Origin: Caulobacter sp. Root343
Lineage (GTDB): Bacteria > Pseudomonadota > Alphaproteobacteria > Caulobacterales > Caulobacteraceae
Length of the DNA: 64,000 nt
NCBI RefSeq assembly: GCF_001425745.1
Contig: NZ_LMDF01000012.1
Span: 115,896-179,895, forward strand
Direction: 5' to 3'
Below are positions 25,835 to 34,036 of the stretch, in pieces. The notes below the pieces were generated by a model. The model was not told the origin of the DNA. It did not search any database and saw only the letters and a program-made list of their open reading frames with translations. Within the stretch, counting starts at the first letter, position 1. Every line of letters begins with the position of its first letter. Both the position numbers and the translations under genes were made by a program.

Positions 25835-26521
25835 ATGGGCGAGGGCGCGCCGGTTTGGATCACCCGCGCCCGGCCCGGCGCCCTGGCCACCGCCGATCGG
25901 GTGGCGGCCTTGGGCTTTACGCCGCTGGTCGATCCCCTGCTGACGGTCGAGGCGCTGGACGTTGAATTCGACCTTTCCCACGTCGCCGCCCTGGCCTTCA
26001 CCAGCCTCAACGGTGTCGAGGCCTTCGCTCGCCTGTCGGATGTGCGCGGCCTCCCGGTCTTCGCGGTCGGCCGTGCGACGGCCAAGGCCGCCGAGGCGGC
26101 GGGTTTCGCATCGGTCGTCAGCGCCGATGGCGACGTCGAGGACCTTGGCCGATTGATCGCGAGTTCCGCCTCGGGCCTGGTCGTCTGGGCCGGCGCCAAG
26201 GAGCCAGCCGGCGACCTTGTCGGCCTGCTGCGTGGCCATGGCGTGATGGCTAGGGATGTCGCCGTCTATGAAACAACCGAGCGCGCGCCATCGGCGGGGA
26301 CCTTGGCCCATCTCGACGGTCCGTTGACGGCGCTTCTCCATTCGCCGCGCGCTGCTCGGGCGTTGGCGACGATCCTGCGCGAACGGCCCGCCCCGGGCCT
26401 CCGCGCCTTGTGCCTGTCCGAAGCCGTAGCCGCGCCGCTGGTGGGTTTGAAAGAACTCGGGTCCGTGGCCTTCGCGCCGCGTCCGGACGAATCCGCGCTC
26501 TTGGATATGCTCTCAGCTTAA
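25835..26521 (+). CDS. hemD: uroporphyrinogen-III synthase
   Basis: 228 residues, the enzyme that closes hydroxymethylbilane to uroporphyrinogen III. The family is weakly conserved. Visible features are VWITRARPGALATADRV at the start, LAFTSLNGVEAFA, VYETTERAP and LLHSPRAARAL. Assignment rests on these and on its position directly after hemC. Confidence 0.9.
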   Translation: MGEGAPVWITRARPGALATADRVAALGFTPLVDPLLTVEALDVEFDLSHVAALAFTSLNGVEAFARLSDVRGLPVFAVGRATAKAAEAAGFASVVSADGDVEDLGRLIASSASGLVVWAGAKEPAGDLVGLLRGHGVMARDVAVYETTERAPSAGTLAHLDGPLTALLHSPRAARALATILRERPAPGLRALCLSEAVAAPLVGLKELGSVAFAPRPDESALLDMLSA

Positions 26522-26564
26522 GCGCGACGTTGCGAAGCGCGGCGGCGTGGGGCACGAATGGCGC

Positions 26565-27470
26565 ATGAACGCCGCTCCCGATCCCGCTGAAATCGTCGCG
26601 CCTAGCGATCCGGCGCTCTATGCCCGTCGACGGGTCATGGGTCCCAGCGTCTGGATCTGGCTGGTGCTCTGCGTGCTCTGCGCGGCTCTGGGAGCCAGCA
26701 TCGCCCGTTTCGGTCCGACGATATTCCCTTCCAAGAACCGATCCGCGGACGGCGCGGTCTCGGTCACGCCCAGCCCGCGCCCGATCGCCGATCGCGTCAC
26801 CCCCGGCTCGGCCCTGCCGGTCGAGAGCGGGCAGACCGCTCTTGCTCCGCCCGCCGCCGACGTCGATCGCCTCGACGACCGAATCACCGCTCTGGAGACC
26901 AGCCAGAAGAGCGTGGCGGACGCCGCCGCGGCCGCTCTGGCCGTCTCCACCCTGGCCGAGGCCGCCGGAACCTCGCGGCCGTTCGGCGAAGAGCTGGCCG
27001 GCCTCGAGCGCGTTCTGCCCTCCTCGCCCGACCTGCGCGCCTTGGAGCCCTTGGCCCGTCTCGGCGCTCCCACCCGCGCCGGCCTCGCCGTGCAGTTCGG
27101 GAACCTGGCTGGCCGCGCCGCCAGCGCCGCGCGCAATCCCGGCGCGGACGCGGACCTGTTCTCGCGGATCCGCTACGCCCTCTCCAGCATCGTCTCGATC
27201 CGCCATGTCGGCTCGACCAAGGGGACGACCCCCGACGCCATGCTGGCCCGGGCTCAGAACCTGCTCGACGAAGGCGATGTCGAGGGCTCGGTCCAGGCGC
27301 TGGACGCCATTCCCGATCCGGCCCGCGACGTGCTGGCGCCCTGGATCAACGCCGCCAACCGGCGGATCGAGATCGACCGCCACGTCGCGGCCGTGCGCGC
27401 CGATGCTCTCGCGGACCTGTCGCGGGTGTCGCGGACCGCTCCCCAGGTCGCCCCTCGGACCGTCCCATGA
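26565..27470 (+). CDS. mitofilin-like inner-membrane protein (bacterial Mic60 type)
   Basis: About 301 residues. One membrane helix at about 30-50 (VWIWLVLCVLCAALGASI), a Pro/Ala-rich linker, a short coiled coil (VDRLDDRITALETSQKS), then a helical C-terminal domain. The segment FGEELAGLERVLPSSPDL and the ending with W-x3-A are usual in alphaproteobacterial COG4223 proteins, the bacterial relatives of mitofilin. The gene commonly sits between hemD and hemY, as here. A role in shaping the inner membrane is family knowledge, not seen directly. ATG 26565 or GTG 26547 are both possible starts. It overlaps hemY by 4 nt. Confidence 0.75.
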   Translation: MNAAPDPAEIVAPSDPALYARRRVMGPSVWIWLVLCVLCAALGASIARFGPTIFPSKNRSADGAVSVTPSPRPIADRVTPGSALPVESGQTALAPPAADVDRLDDRITALETSQKSVADAAAAALAVSTLAEAAGTSRPFGEELAGLERVLPSSPDLRALEPLARLGAPTRAGLAVQFGNLAGRAASAARNPGADADLFSRIRYALSSIVSIRHVGSTKGTTPDAMLARAQNLLDEGDVEGSVQALDAIPDPARDVLAPWINAANRRIEIDRHVAAVRADALADLSRVSRTAPQVAPRTVP

Positions 27471-29002
27471 CGCGCGTCGCCTTCGCCCTGTTCCTGGTGG
27501 CCGCCGTCGCGGTCGGCGTCCTGGCCCTGGCCGGCGAGCCAGGCCGCGCCGCGCTGGAGTGGATGGGCTGGCGCATCGAGATGACCGCCGCCACGGCGGC
27601 GCTGCTGACCCTGTTCTCGGCCCTGCTGTTCACCCTGCTGTGGCGCGGCGTGATCTGGATCGTCGAGGCGCCCCGTCGCGCCGCTCGCGCCCGGGCCGAG
27701 TCCAAGCGCAAGCAAGCGATAGAAGCTCTTTCGCGCGGTTTTCTGGCAGTCGCGGCGGGCGATGGGTCCGAGGCTCGTCGCCTGGCCCAGAAGTCGGCGG
27801 AATTGGCCGAGGACGCGCCGGCCCTGGTCCGGGTGCTCGCGGCCCAGGCCGCCGAAGCCGCCGGCGACCGTGGCGCGGCCAAGAGCGCCTATAACGCCAT
27901 GCTCGGTTTCCCCGAGATGCGCCTGGCGGGCTTGCGCGGCCTGATGCATGCGGCCCAGGCCGAGGGCGACAAGACCGCCGCCGTTCGCCATGCCGAGACC
28001 GCCTACGGCCTGGCGCGCACCGCGCGTTGGGCGTGGAGCGCCTTGCTGGAGGCCAGGTTGGAGGTCGGCGACTGGGCCGCGGCGCTGGACCTCGTTCAAG
28101 GCGCCCTGGAGCGCAAGATCGTCTCGCCGGCCGTGGCCGAGCGCAGCCGCGCGGCGCTTTTGGCCGCTTCGGCGGCGAGTCTCGAGGAGTCCTCGGAGCC
28201 CAAGGCCCGCACTCAGGCGCTGGACTTCGCGACCCAGTCCGTGAAGTTGAAGCCCGACTTCGCCCCTGGTGTGGTCATGGCTGCTCGCCTGCTGGCCGAT
28301 GACGGCAAGGTCGCCAAGGCCGGCCAGCTGATCGAGGCCGCTTGGAAGGCCGAGCCGCATCCGGCCCTCTGGCTGGCCTATCGCGACCTCAAGACCAACG
28401 AGACGCCCAAAGCCCGCGCTCAACGTCTGGCCGCCTTGGCCGCCATGAAGCCGGAGGCCCGGGAGAGCCGCATGCTGCGGGTCGAAAGCGCCCTGGTCGG
28501 CGGCGACCCGATCGCCGCCCGCGCCGCGGCTCGTCTGCTCGACGCGGAGGCCCCGACGGCGCGCTTCGCCGGCTTGATGGCCCGTGTCGCCGCCGCCAAT
28601 GGCGAAGGCGACGAGGCTCGAGCCTGGATCGCGCGCGGCGTGGATGCGCCACAGGAGCCGGACTGGACGGATCTGGACCCGGAGGGCCGCGCTTTCGCCT
28701 ATCAACGCGAGGACTGGGCGCGCTTGGCCGTCAGCTACGCGGAGACCGGCCAGCTGATCCACCCGCGCCACGAACGCCGCGAGCGGACGATGAACGACCT
28801 GCCGGAGCTGCCTTCGGCTTATGCGGAATCGACGCCGTTCATTAGAGCCGCCGAGACCGGCGGGGCCATGATGCCCATTCCCGACGACCCGGGCGTGTTC
28901 GATGCGCCACCGATTCCGGACCCGCCCGAGGGTGGTCCGGCGCCGCGCCGCAATTCTGGTGCAAGACGGCGCTTGGCAAGTGGCTCGCGCGCCGCTAAAT
29001 AG
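27467..29002 (+). CDS. hemY: heme biosynthesis-associated TPR protein HemY
   Basis: 511 residues. Two N-terminal membrane helices (about 2-18 and 40-65) form the HemY_N domain. TPR-like helical repeats follow (ARRLAQKSAELAEDAPAL, GFPEMRLAGLRGLMHAAQAE). The Pro-rich, then basic C-terminal tail ends the chain. This is the proteobacterial HemY of the hemCDXY locus, not the protoporphyrinogen oxidase of the same name; its exact role in heme synthesis is not settled. A tRNA promoter overlaps its last codons. Confidence 0.85.
   Translation: MTRVAFALFLVAAVAVGVLALAGEPGRAALEWMGWRIEMTAATAALLTLFSALLFTLLWRGVIWIVEAPRRAARARAESKRKQAIEALSRGFLAVAAGDGSEARRLAQKSAELAEDAPALVRVLAAQAAEAAGDRGAAKSAYNAMLGFPEMRLAGLRGLMHAAQAEGDKTAAVRHAETAYGLARTARWAWSALLEARLEVGDWAAALDLVQGALERKIVSPAVAERSRAALLAASAASLEESSEPKARTQALDFATQSVKLKPDFAPGVVMAARLLADDGKVAKAGQLIEAAWKAEPHPALWLAYRDLKTNETPKARAQRLAALAAMKPEARESRMLRVESALVGGDPIAARAAARLLDAEAPTARFAGLMARVAAANGEGDEARAWIARGVDAPQEPDWTDLDPEGRAFAYQREDWARLAVSYAETGQLIHPRHERRERTMNDLPELPSAYAESTPFIRAAETGGAMMPIPDDPGVFDAPPIPDPPEGGPAPRRNSGARRRLASGSRAAK
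28973..29001 (+). promoter_or_regulatory. promoter of tRNA-Thr
   Basis: TTGGCA (28973-28978), 15 nt, GCTAAATA (28994-29001), inside the end of hemY. The spacing and -10 match the promoters proposed at 229 and 29215. Transcription would begin near 29008, about 36 nt before the tRNA. Confidence 0.55.
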
Positions 29003-29043
29003 GCGCTCCCTCCGCTCCGGGTCCTGATCCGAAGCGTCCGTGG

Positions 29044-29119
<76 letters not shown>

Positions 29120-29150
29120 CTTCCCTTCCTGAAGATCAAATCACCGGTGA

Positions 29151-29176
29151 CGATGGCGTGGGCCATCGCTAATTTT
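29151..29176 (+). terminator. terminator after tRNA-Thr
   Basis: CGATGGC (29151-29157) and GCCATCG (29162-29168) form a perfect 7-bp stem with a GTGG loop, followed by CTAATTTT. Confidence 0.6.
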
Positions 29177-29214
29177 CCACATCGCCAGTGTTCCCTGTTT
29201 GTTCTTGACGTTCG

Positions 29215-29233
29215 GAACGGCATTCGCTAAAAA
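29215..29233 (+). promoter_or_regulatory. strong housekeeping-type promoter for the beta-helix gene
   Basis: TTGACG is followed after a short gap by GCTAAAAA (29226-29233), with only 5 nt between them. Counting from the CTTGAC end, this is tighter than the 13-15 nt gaps elsewhere, so the -35 assignment is uncertain. The -10 GCTAAAA is clear. An alternative -35 is TTCCCTG or TGTTTG just upstream (about 29200-29210). Confidence 0.35.
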
Positions 29234-29268
29234 GGTTTCACTGCCGATCGTATGTCCTTCGGCCACCG

Positions 29269-29303
29269 ACCTCGAGGCGCCTCCCGCGCCCCGGGGTTTT
29301 TTT
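29269..29303 (+). terminator. intrinsic-terminator hairpin in the leader of the beta-helix gene
   Basis: Arms 29269-29280 and 29286-29297 form a 12-bp stem with one A-C mismatch, one G-T pair and a CTCCC loop, directly followed by seven T. It lies between the -10 element at 29226 and the start codon at 29348. It should stop transcription unless opened, so it is either an attenuator or the end of an RNA of roughly 65 nt. Confidence 0.7.
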
Positions 29304-29347
29304 GTGCCTGGACCTCGGCGGTTTTGATAAAAACCGGAGACATTACA

Positions 29348-30655
29348 ATGGTCGCAACTGTCGACAGCTATATCCATGCCGGTGACCTGGACGATACCGC
29401 CGCGTTCGGCCGGGCTCTGACCAGCAACAATCTCGTCCAGCTCCTGGATCGCCAATACTTCATCAACGACACGATCTTGGTCGGCACGAACAAGCAACTG
29501 ATCGGCAGCGGTCGCGGGGCGACCGAGGTCATCATGGACACGCCTTCCAAGCCGGCCTTCCAGATCGTCGCTGACGCCGAGAACGTGGGCTTCCAGGACT
29601 TCACGATCACCCGTGTTTGGACCAAGGCCGGTGACGCCACCGGAACCAAGGGCGACGGCATTCAATGCGCCGGCGCCAGCGAGAACGTGACGATCGCCCG
29701 CATGCAGCTCAGCAACCACTACCGGTCGTTCTATGGTCGCAACACCAACGGCGGCCTGCTGAAGGACGTCGCTTCGCTGCACGTGAAGGGGAGCGCCTTC
29801 GAGCTCGAATACGATACGAGAATCGCCAAGCCGATGCAGTGGTCGATGGACAACGTCAGCTCGATCTTCGCGTCGGGCTACGGATTCTACGTCCACTCCA
29901 ACGCCTATGTGCCCGCGCCCAACGGGACCAGCATTTCCAGCGGCGTCTCGCTCGGCACCTACACCAACCTGACCACCTTCGCCAACACTCTGGGCGGGCT
30001 GAAGGGCGAGGTTCCCAGCAACATGTCGCTCTACAGCGTGCGCGTGATCGGCGGCTTCTTCGGCGAGGACGGCGGCAACTGCATCGATATCTACGGTGGT
30101 CAGTTCGGCAACAACCACGTGATCGCGCCCACCTTCGTCGAGCTGGCGGGCCAGGGCTATTCCGGCGCCTACAAGAACCGGGCCGGTGTTATGGTCAACG
30201 GCGGGGTGAACCGCAAGACCGGCTTCAATGCTGGCGATTCGGTCAGCAACAATCCGGCCATCGGGACGGGCATCAAGGTGGCCAACGCCCGCAACGTGCT
30301 GGTGCGGCCCAACTATGTGAATGGCTGTCTCGGCAACGGCATCTGGGCCGACAACGTGATCCGCATCGACGTCGACGGTGGTCAGGTCTCGAACAACGGC
30401 CTGAACAACCCGAACGCCGGCACGGCCACGACCGACTATAAGAACGCCATCTATCTGAGCTCGTGCTCGGGCCAGAAGATCAGCAACGTTCGAGGTGTGA
30501 ACGAGACCAATACCCAGGTCTTCGGCCTGGTCTGGAGTGGCAACGACATCGTCATCTCAGGCAACGACATGCGGACCAATCCGACGCCGTTCTCCGGACC
30601 GACGACGTCCCTGCCGAATGGCGTCTCCGCGGGCAACCTGCCCGCCAATCCCTAA
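29348..30655 (+). CDS. right-handed beta-helix repeat protein
   Basis: 435 residues, a pectate-lyase/tailspike-like parallel beta-helix. The start DLDDTAAFGRALTSNN is the usual short head of such proteins. The following rungs are rich in Asn, Gly and Val (IGSGRGATEVIM, NVGFQDFTITRV, IRIDVDGGQVSNN, GNDIVISGNDM). No signal peptide is seen with start ATG 29348 (GGAGA 8 nt upstream) or with the in-frame ATG at 29252. Catalytic residues cannot be assigned. It could be a surface or exported carbohydrate-binding protein. It is Asn/Thr-rich unlike its neighbours, lies just after a tRNA, and may have been acquired. Confidence 0.75.
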   Translation: MVATVDSYIHAGDLDDTAAFGRALTSNNLVQLLDRQYFINDTILVGTNKQLIGSGRGATEVIMDTPSKPAFQIVADAENVGFQDFTITRVWTKAGDATGTKGDGIQCAGASENVTIARMQLSNHYRSFYGRNTNGGLLKDVASLHVKGSAFELEYDTRIAKPMQWSMDNVSSIFASGYGFYVHSNAYVPAPNGTSISSGVSLGTYTNLTTFANTLGGLKGEVPSNMSLYSVRVIGGFFGEDGGNCIDIYGGQFGNNHVIAPTFVELAGQGYSGAYKNRAGVMVNGGVNRKTGFNAGDSVSNNPAIGTGIKVANARNVLVRPNYVNGCLGNGIWADNVIRIDVDGGQVSNNGLNNPNAGTATTDYKNAIYLSSCSGQKISNVRGVNETNTQVFGLVWSGNDIVISGNDMRTNPTPFSGPTTSLPNGVSAGNLPANP

Positions 30656-30662
30656 ATCAGGC

Positions 30663-30692
30663 GGCCCGCGCTCCGGCGCGGGCCCTTCCTTT
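30663..30692 (+). terminator. intrinsic terminator after the beta-helix gene
   Basis: A perfect 9-bp stem (30663-30671 with 30676-30684, TCCG loop) followed by a pyrimidine run CTTCCTTT, 7 nt after the stop. Confidence 0.65.
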
Positions 30693-30745
30693 CGGAACTG
30701 GCGCCCTGGCCTTCCGTTCTCCAAGCCTAGAGCGGGAGGCGCGGC

Positions 30746-31036
30746 ATGGTCGACGACGAAACGGCGCTTGAGGAAGTGATGCGCTTCCTGGACGCGCCGC
30801 CGGAGCCGGGCTCGGCCGCCGACGCGCGATTCGCGGAGCGGTTGCGGCAGGTGATCGCCGCCTCGATTCCGTTGGACGAGAGCGAGGATCCGGAGGACGG
30901 GCCGACGCTTCAGCTCGACGAGGGTCTGCGCAAGCGCCTGGAGGCGGTCGCGCGGCGGCATGCCGATGGCAAATATTTCGGCGACCATCCCGACGGCATC
31001 GGCCCGACCCTGGGCATGGACGTGAGCAAGTCCTAA
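30746..31036 (+). CDS. hypothetical small acidic protein
   Basis: 96 residues, soluble, acidic in the first two thirds (MRFLDAPPEPGSAADARF, DESEDPEDGPTLQ), with a short basic helix (GLRKRLEAVARRHADG). No family recognised. GGGAGG stands 7 nt before the ATG, and the frame has normal GC-rich third positions, so I take it as real. Confidence 0.65.
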   Translation: MVDDETALEEVMRFLDAPPEPGSAADARFAERLRQVIAASIPLDESEDPEDGPTLQLDEGLRKRLEAVARRHADGKYFGDHPDGIGPTLGMDVSKS

Positions 31037-31043
31037 CCCGCGC

Positions 31044-31685
31044 TTAGTCGTCCCAACCCTTGCGCTTCTTCTTCTTGCCCAGGGCGAAGATGCCCGGATA
31101 GGGGCCCTTGCCGACACGATAGAGGCACCAGTCGTCGTCCTTGGCGCAGTCGCCGTCGAAGGCGGCCTTCTTGTCCGGGTCGATGGCGGCGTACATCGGG
31201 GCGGTGCGCGAGCGCAGGCCGTCGGCCTCGGCGCAGGCGGCCTTCTCGGCCTTGGTCAGGGCCGCGACCTTCTCGTGCCGACAGCCCAGGCTGCCGCGCA
31301 GGCTTTCGCGGGTGGCGTCGCTCTCTTCGACCAGTTTCCGCGCGGTGAAGCCGGGCGGGGCGACGATGGCCGGTGGGCCGCTCGACTTCGCGACGGGCGA
31401 AGCCGGAACGGTGATGGGAGGCGATGACGTCGGCGGCGCACGGAGATTTCGGGGGCTCGCGACCGGAGCGGGCGCTGGCGCGGCGGCCCGTTTCGTAGGC
31501 GCATCCAGCAGCTCGGCCTCGATGACCGGCGGCTCCGCCAGTTGAGGCATCCAGTGCGCTCCAGAGACCAGGGCCAGCAGCACCACGACGTGGGCGGTCG
31601 TGGCCAGGGCCAGGATCGCCAGATCCCGCCCAAGATCGCGCCTTGGGGGCCGTCGCCAAGTTCCGCTGGCGATCGCCGTACTCAT
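31044..31685 (-). CDS. hypothetical single-pass membrane protein with Pro-rich linker
   Basis: 213 residues. A cytoplasmic basic N terminus, one helix at about 21-42 (LAILALATTAHVVVLLALV), a Pro/Ala-rich linker (about 60-115), and a periplasmic domain with four Cys (LGCRHEK, KAACAEAD, DGDCAKDDDWCLY). It ends in the basic KKKKRKGWDD. The helix-plus-proline layout recalls TonB, but no TonB C-terminal domain is present. Function unknown. Ends convergent with the 96-residue gene, 7 nt apart. Confidence 0.65.
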   Translation of the reverse strand: MSTAIASGTWRRPPRRDLGRDLAILALATTAHVVVLLALVSGAHWMPQLAEPPVIEAELLDAPTKRAAAPAPAPVASPRNLRAPPTSSPPITVPASPVAKSSGPPAIVAPPGFTARKLVEESDATRESLRGSLGCRHEKVAALTKAEKAACAEADGLRSRTAPMYAAIDPDKKAAFDGDCAKDDDWCLYRVGKGPYPGIFALGKKKKRKGWDD

Positions 31686-31817
31686 ACTGCCTCCGGGGCG
31701 CCCAGCGCCGAGTTGTCGGTAGCCGGAGGATGCGGCGCAAGCGTGGCCATCTCGGATGAGAAAAGGGCCCGGCGTCGCCGCCAGGCCCTGTCCTTGTTTC
31801 GGCGGAGAAGTCGGGGC

Positions 31818-34016
31818 TTACGCCGCCGCCTTCTCCTTGACGCCGAAGCGGCCATAGAAGGTCTCGCCCTTCTCGGCCATCTCGCGCAGCAGGGCCGGCG
31901 GCGCGAAGCGCGTGCCGTACTGCTGGGCCAGGCGATCGCAGGTCTCGACAAAGACCTTCGCACCGAGGCCGTCGATCAGGCTGATCGGGCCGCCGGTCCA
32001 GGGCGCGAAGCCCCAGCCCAGGATGGCGCCGACATCGGCCTCGCGCGGATCGACAATGACGCCTTCCTCGAAGCAGCGGGCGGCTTCGACGGCCTGGCGG
32101 TAGAGCAAGCGCGTGCGGATCTCTTGGATGCCGGCCTGATCGACGTCGGCGATCTTGACCGGCGCCAGCTGGGCCAAGCCCGGCCACAGCGTCTTGGGGC
32201 CGTTTTCCGGATAGTCGTAGAAGCCCTTGCCGTTCTTGCGACCATAGCGGCCCTCGCCCTCGACCATCTTCTCGATGATCGTGGTGAACGGGCGCTCCTC
32301 GTACTTGTCGCCGAGGTCCTTCTTGGTCTGCTGGGCGATCTTGTAGGAGAGGTCTAGGGCGACGTCGTCGTGCATCTCCAGCGGACCACGCGGCATGCCG
32401 GTGGCGCGGCCGACATTGTCGATGATGGCCGGGGCGTAGCCGTCGGCCAGCAGCTCCATGCCCTCCTGCACGAAGGTGCCGAAGCAACGCGACGTGTAGA
32501 AGCCGCGGCTGTCGTTGACGACGATTGGGGTCTTCTTGATCTTCAGGACGTAGTCGATCGACTTGGCCAGGGCTTCCTGGCCGGTCTGTTCGCCCATGAT
32601 GATCTCGACCAGGCCCATCTTGTCGACCGGCGAGAAGAAGTGGATGCCGATGAACGAGGCCGGGCGGATCGAAGCCTTGGCCAGGCCGGTGATCGGCAGG
32701 GTCGAGGTGTTGGAGCCGAAGATGGCGGTCTCGGCCAGCTGGGCCTCGGCCTTCTTGGTCACCTCGGCCTTGACGTCGCGGTTCTCGAACACGGCCTCGA
32801 TGACGAGGTCGCTGCCCTTGACCTGATCGTAGTCGGCGGTCGGGTGGATCAAGGCGAGAATGGCGTTACCCTTCTCCTGGGTCAGCTTGCCGCGCGAGAC
32901 GGCCTTCTTGACCAGGCTCTCGGCATAGCCCTTGCCCTTGTCGGCGGCTTCCTGCGACTGGTCGATCAGAACGGTCTCGATGCCGGCCATGGCCTGGACG
33001 TAAGCGATGCCCGCGCCCATCATGCCGGCCCCCAGGACGGCGACCTTCTTGACGTCGTAGTGCGGCACGCCGGCCGGACGGCCCGAACCCTTGCCCAGCT
33101 CCTGCAGGGACAGGAACAGGGTGCGGATCATGCCCTTGGCTTGGGGCGACATCATCGTTTTCAGGAAGTAGCGGGTCTCGATGCGGATAGCCGCGTCGAA
33201 CGGCACCTGCAGGCCCTCATAGACCGCCTTCATGATGTTCAGCTGGGCGGGATAGTTGCCGTAGGTCTGCTTGCGCAGCATGGCGTTGCCCATGATGAAG
33301 ACCTGGCTGCCGGTCGGGGTGTAGGGACCGCCGCCGGGCAGCTTGAAGTCCTTCTTGTCCCACGGCGCGACGGCGTCGCCCTTGGTCTTGACCCAGGTCT
33401 TGGCGGCCTCGACCTCGGTCCCGGCTGGGACGACCTCATGGACGACCTTGAAGCCCAGGGCCTCGGCCGGCTTCATCGACTTGCCTTCCAGCAGGTACGG
33501 CGCGGCGGCCATCACGCCCATCAGGCGCGGCAGGCGCTGGGTGCCGCCGGCGCCGGGCAGCAGGCCGACCTTGGCCTCCGGCAAAGCGAGCTGGATCTTC
33601 GGATTGTCGGCCACGACGCGATAGTGGCAGGCGAGCGTCATCTCGAGGCCACCGCCCATCGCCAGGCCGTTGATCGCCGCGGCGACCGGCTTGCCGCAGG
33701 TCTCCAGGGCGCGGAAGGCCTTGTTCAGCGCGAAGCCGGCGTCGAAGGCCGCCTTCAGGTCGCCGCCCCCCCCAAGGCCATTTGGGCCGCCCTCGGCCCC
33801 GCCCAGTTCGCCCAGGTCGGCGCCGGCGCAGAAGCCGGTGGTCTTGCCCGAGGTGATCACCGCGCCCTTGATGGCCGCGTCCGACTTGATGGTCTCGACC
33901 AGTTCGCCGATTTCCTTGATGACCGAAGCGGTCAGGGTGTTCATCGAACGGCCGGGCACGTCGAAGGTGACCAGGGCCACGCCGTCGGAATCGACCTCGA
34001 TCTTGAAGTTTTCCAT
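31818..34016 (-). CDS. fatty-acid oxidation multienzyme: enoyl-CoA hydratase/3-hydroxyacyl-CoA dehydrogenase
   Basis: 732 residues, FadJ/FadB-like. The N-terminal crotonase domain has the oxyanion-hole segments TSGKTTGFCAGADL and INGLAMGGGLEMTLAC, then LGLLPGAGGTQRLPR-like KVGLLPGAGGTQRL. The NAD-binding domain starts VAVLGAGMMGAGIAYVQA (about 340), followed by IGIHFFSPVDKMGLVEII and two C-terminal 3HCDH domains. It catalyses hydration and oxidation in the beta-oxidation cycle. ATG 34016 (MENFKIE) is chosen; the upstream extension is basic and not conserved. It lies 20 nt after the thiolase gene. Confidence 0.93.
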   Translation of the reverse strand: MENFKIEVDSDGVALVTFDVPGRSMNTLTASVIKEIGELVETIKSDAAIKGAVITSGKTTGFCAGADLGELGGAEGGPNGLGGGGDLKAAFDAGFALNKAFRALETCGKPVAAAINGLAMGGGLEMTLACHYRVVADNPKIQLALPEAKVGLLPGAGGTQRLPRLMGVMAAAPYLLEGKSMKPAEALGFKVVHEVVPAGTEVEAAKTWVKTKGDAVAPWDKKDFKLPGGGPYTPTGSQVFIMGNAMLRKQTYGNYPAQLNIMKAVYEGLQVPFDAAIRIETRYFLKTMMSPQAKGMIRTLFLSLQELGKGSGRPAGVPHYDVKKVAVLGAGMMGAGIAYVQAMAGIETVLIDQSQEAADKGKGYAESLVKKAVSRGKLTQEKGNAILALIHPTADYDQVKGSDLVIEAVFENRDVKAEVTKKAEAQLAETAIFGSNTSTLPITGLAKASIRPASFIGIHFFSPVDKMGLVEIIMGEQTGQEALAKSIDYVLKIKKTPIVVNDSRGFYTSRCFGTFVQEGMELLADGYAPAIIDNVGRATGMPRGPLEMHDDVALDLSYKIAQQTKKDLGDKYEERPFTTIIEKMVEGEGRYGRKNGKGFYDYPENGPKTLWPGLAQLAPVKIADVDQAGIQEIRTRLLYRQAVEAARCFEEGVIVDPREADVGAILGWGFAPWTGGPISLIDGLGAKVFVETCDRLAQQYGTRFAPPALLREMAEKGETFYGRFGVKEKAAA

Positions 34017-34036
34017 GGTGTCAGTTCCTTGAGGTC

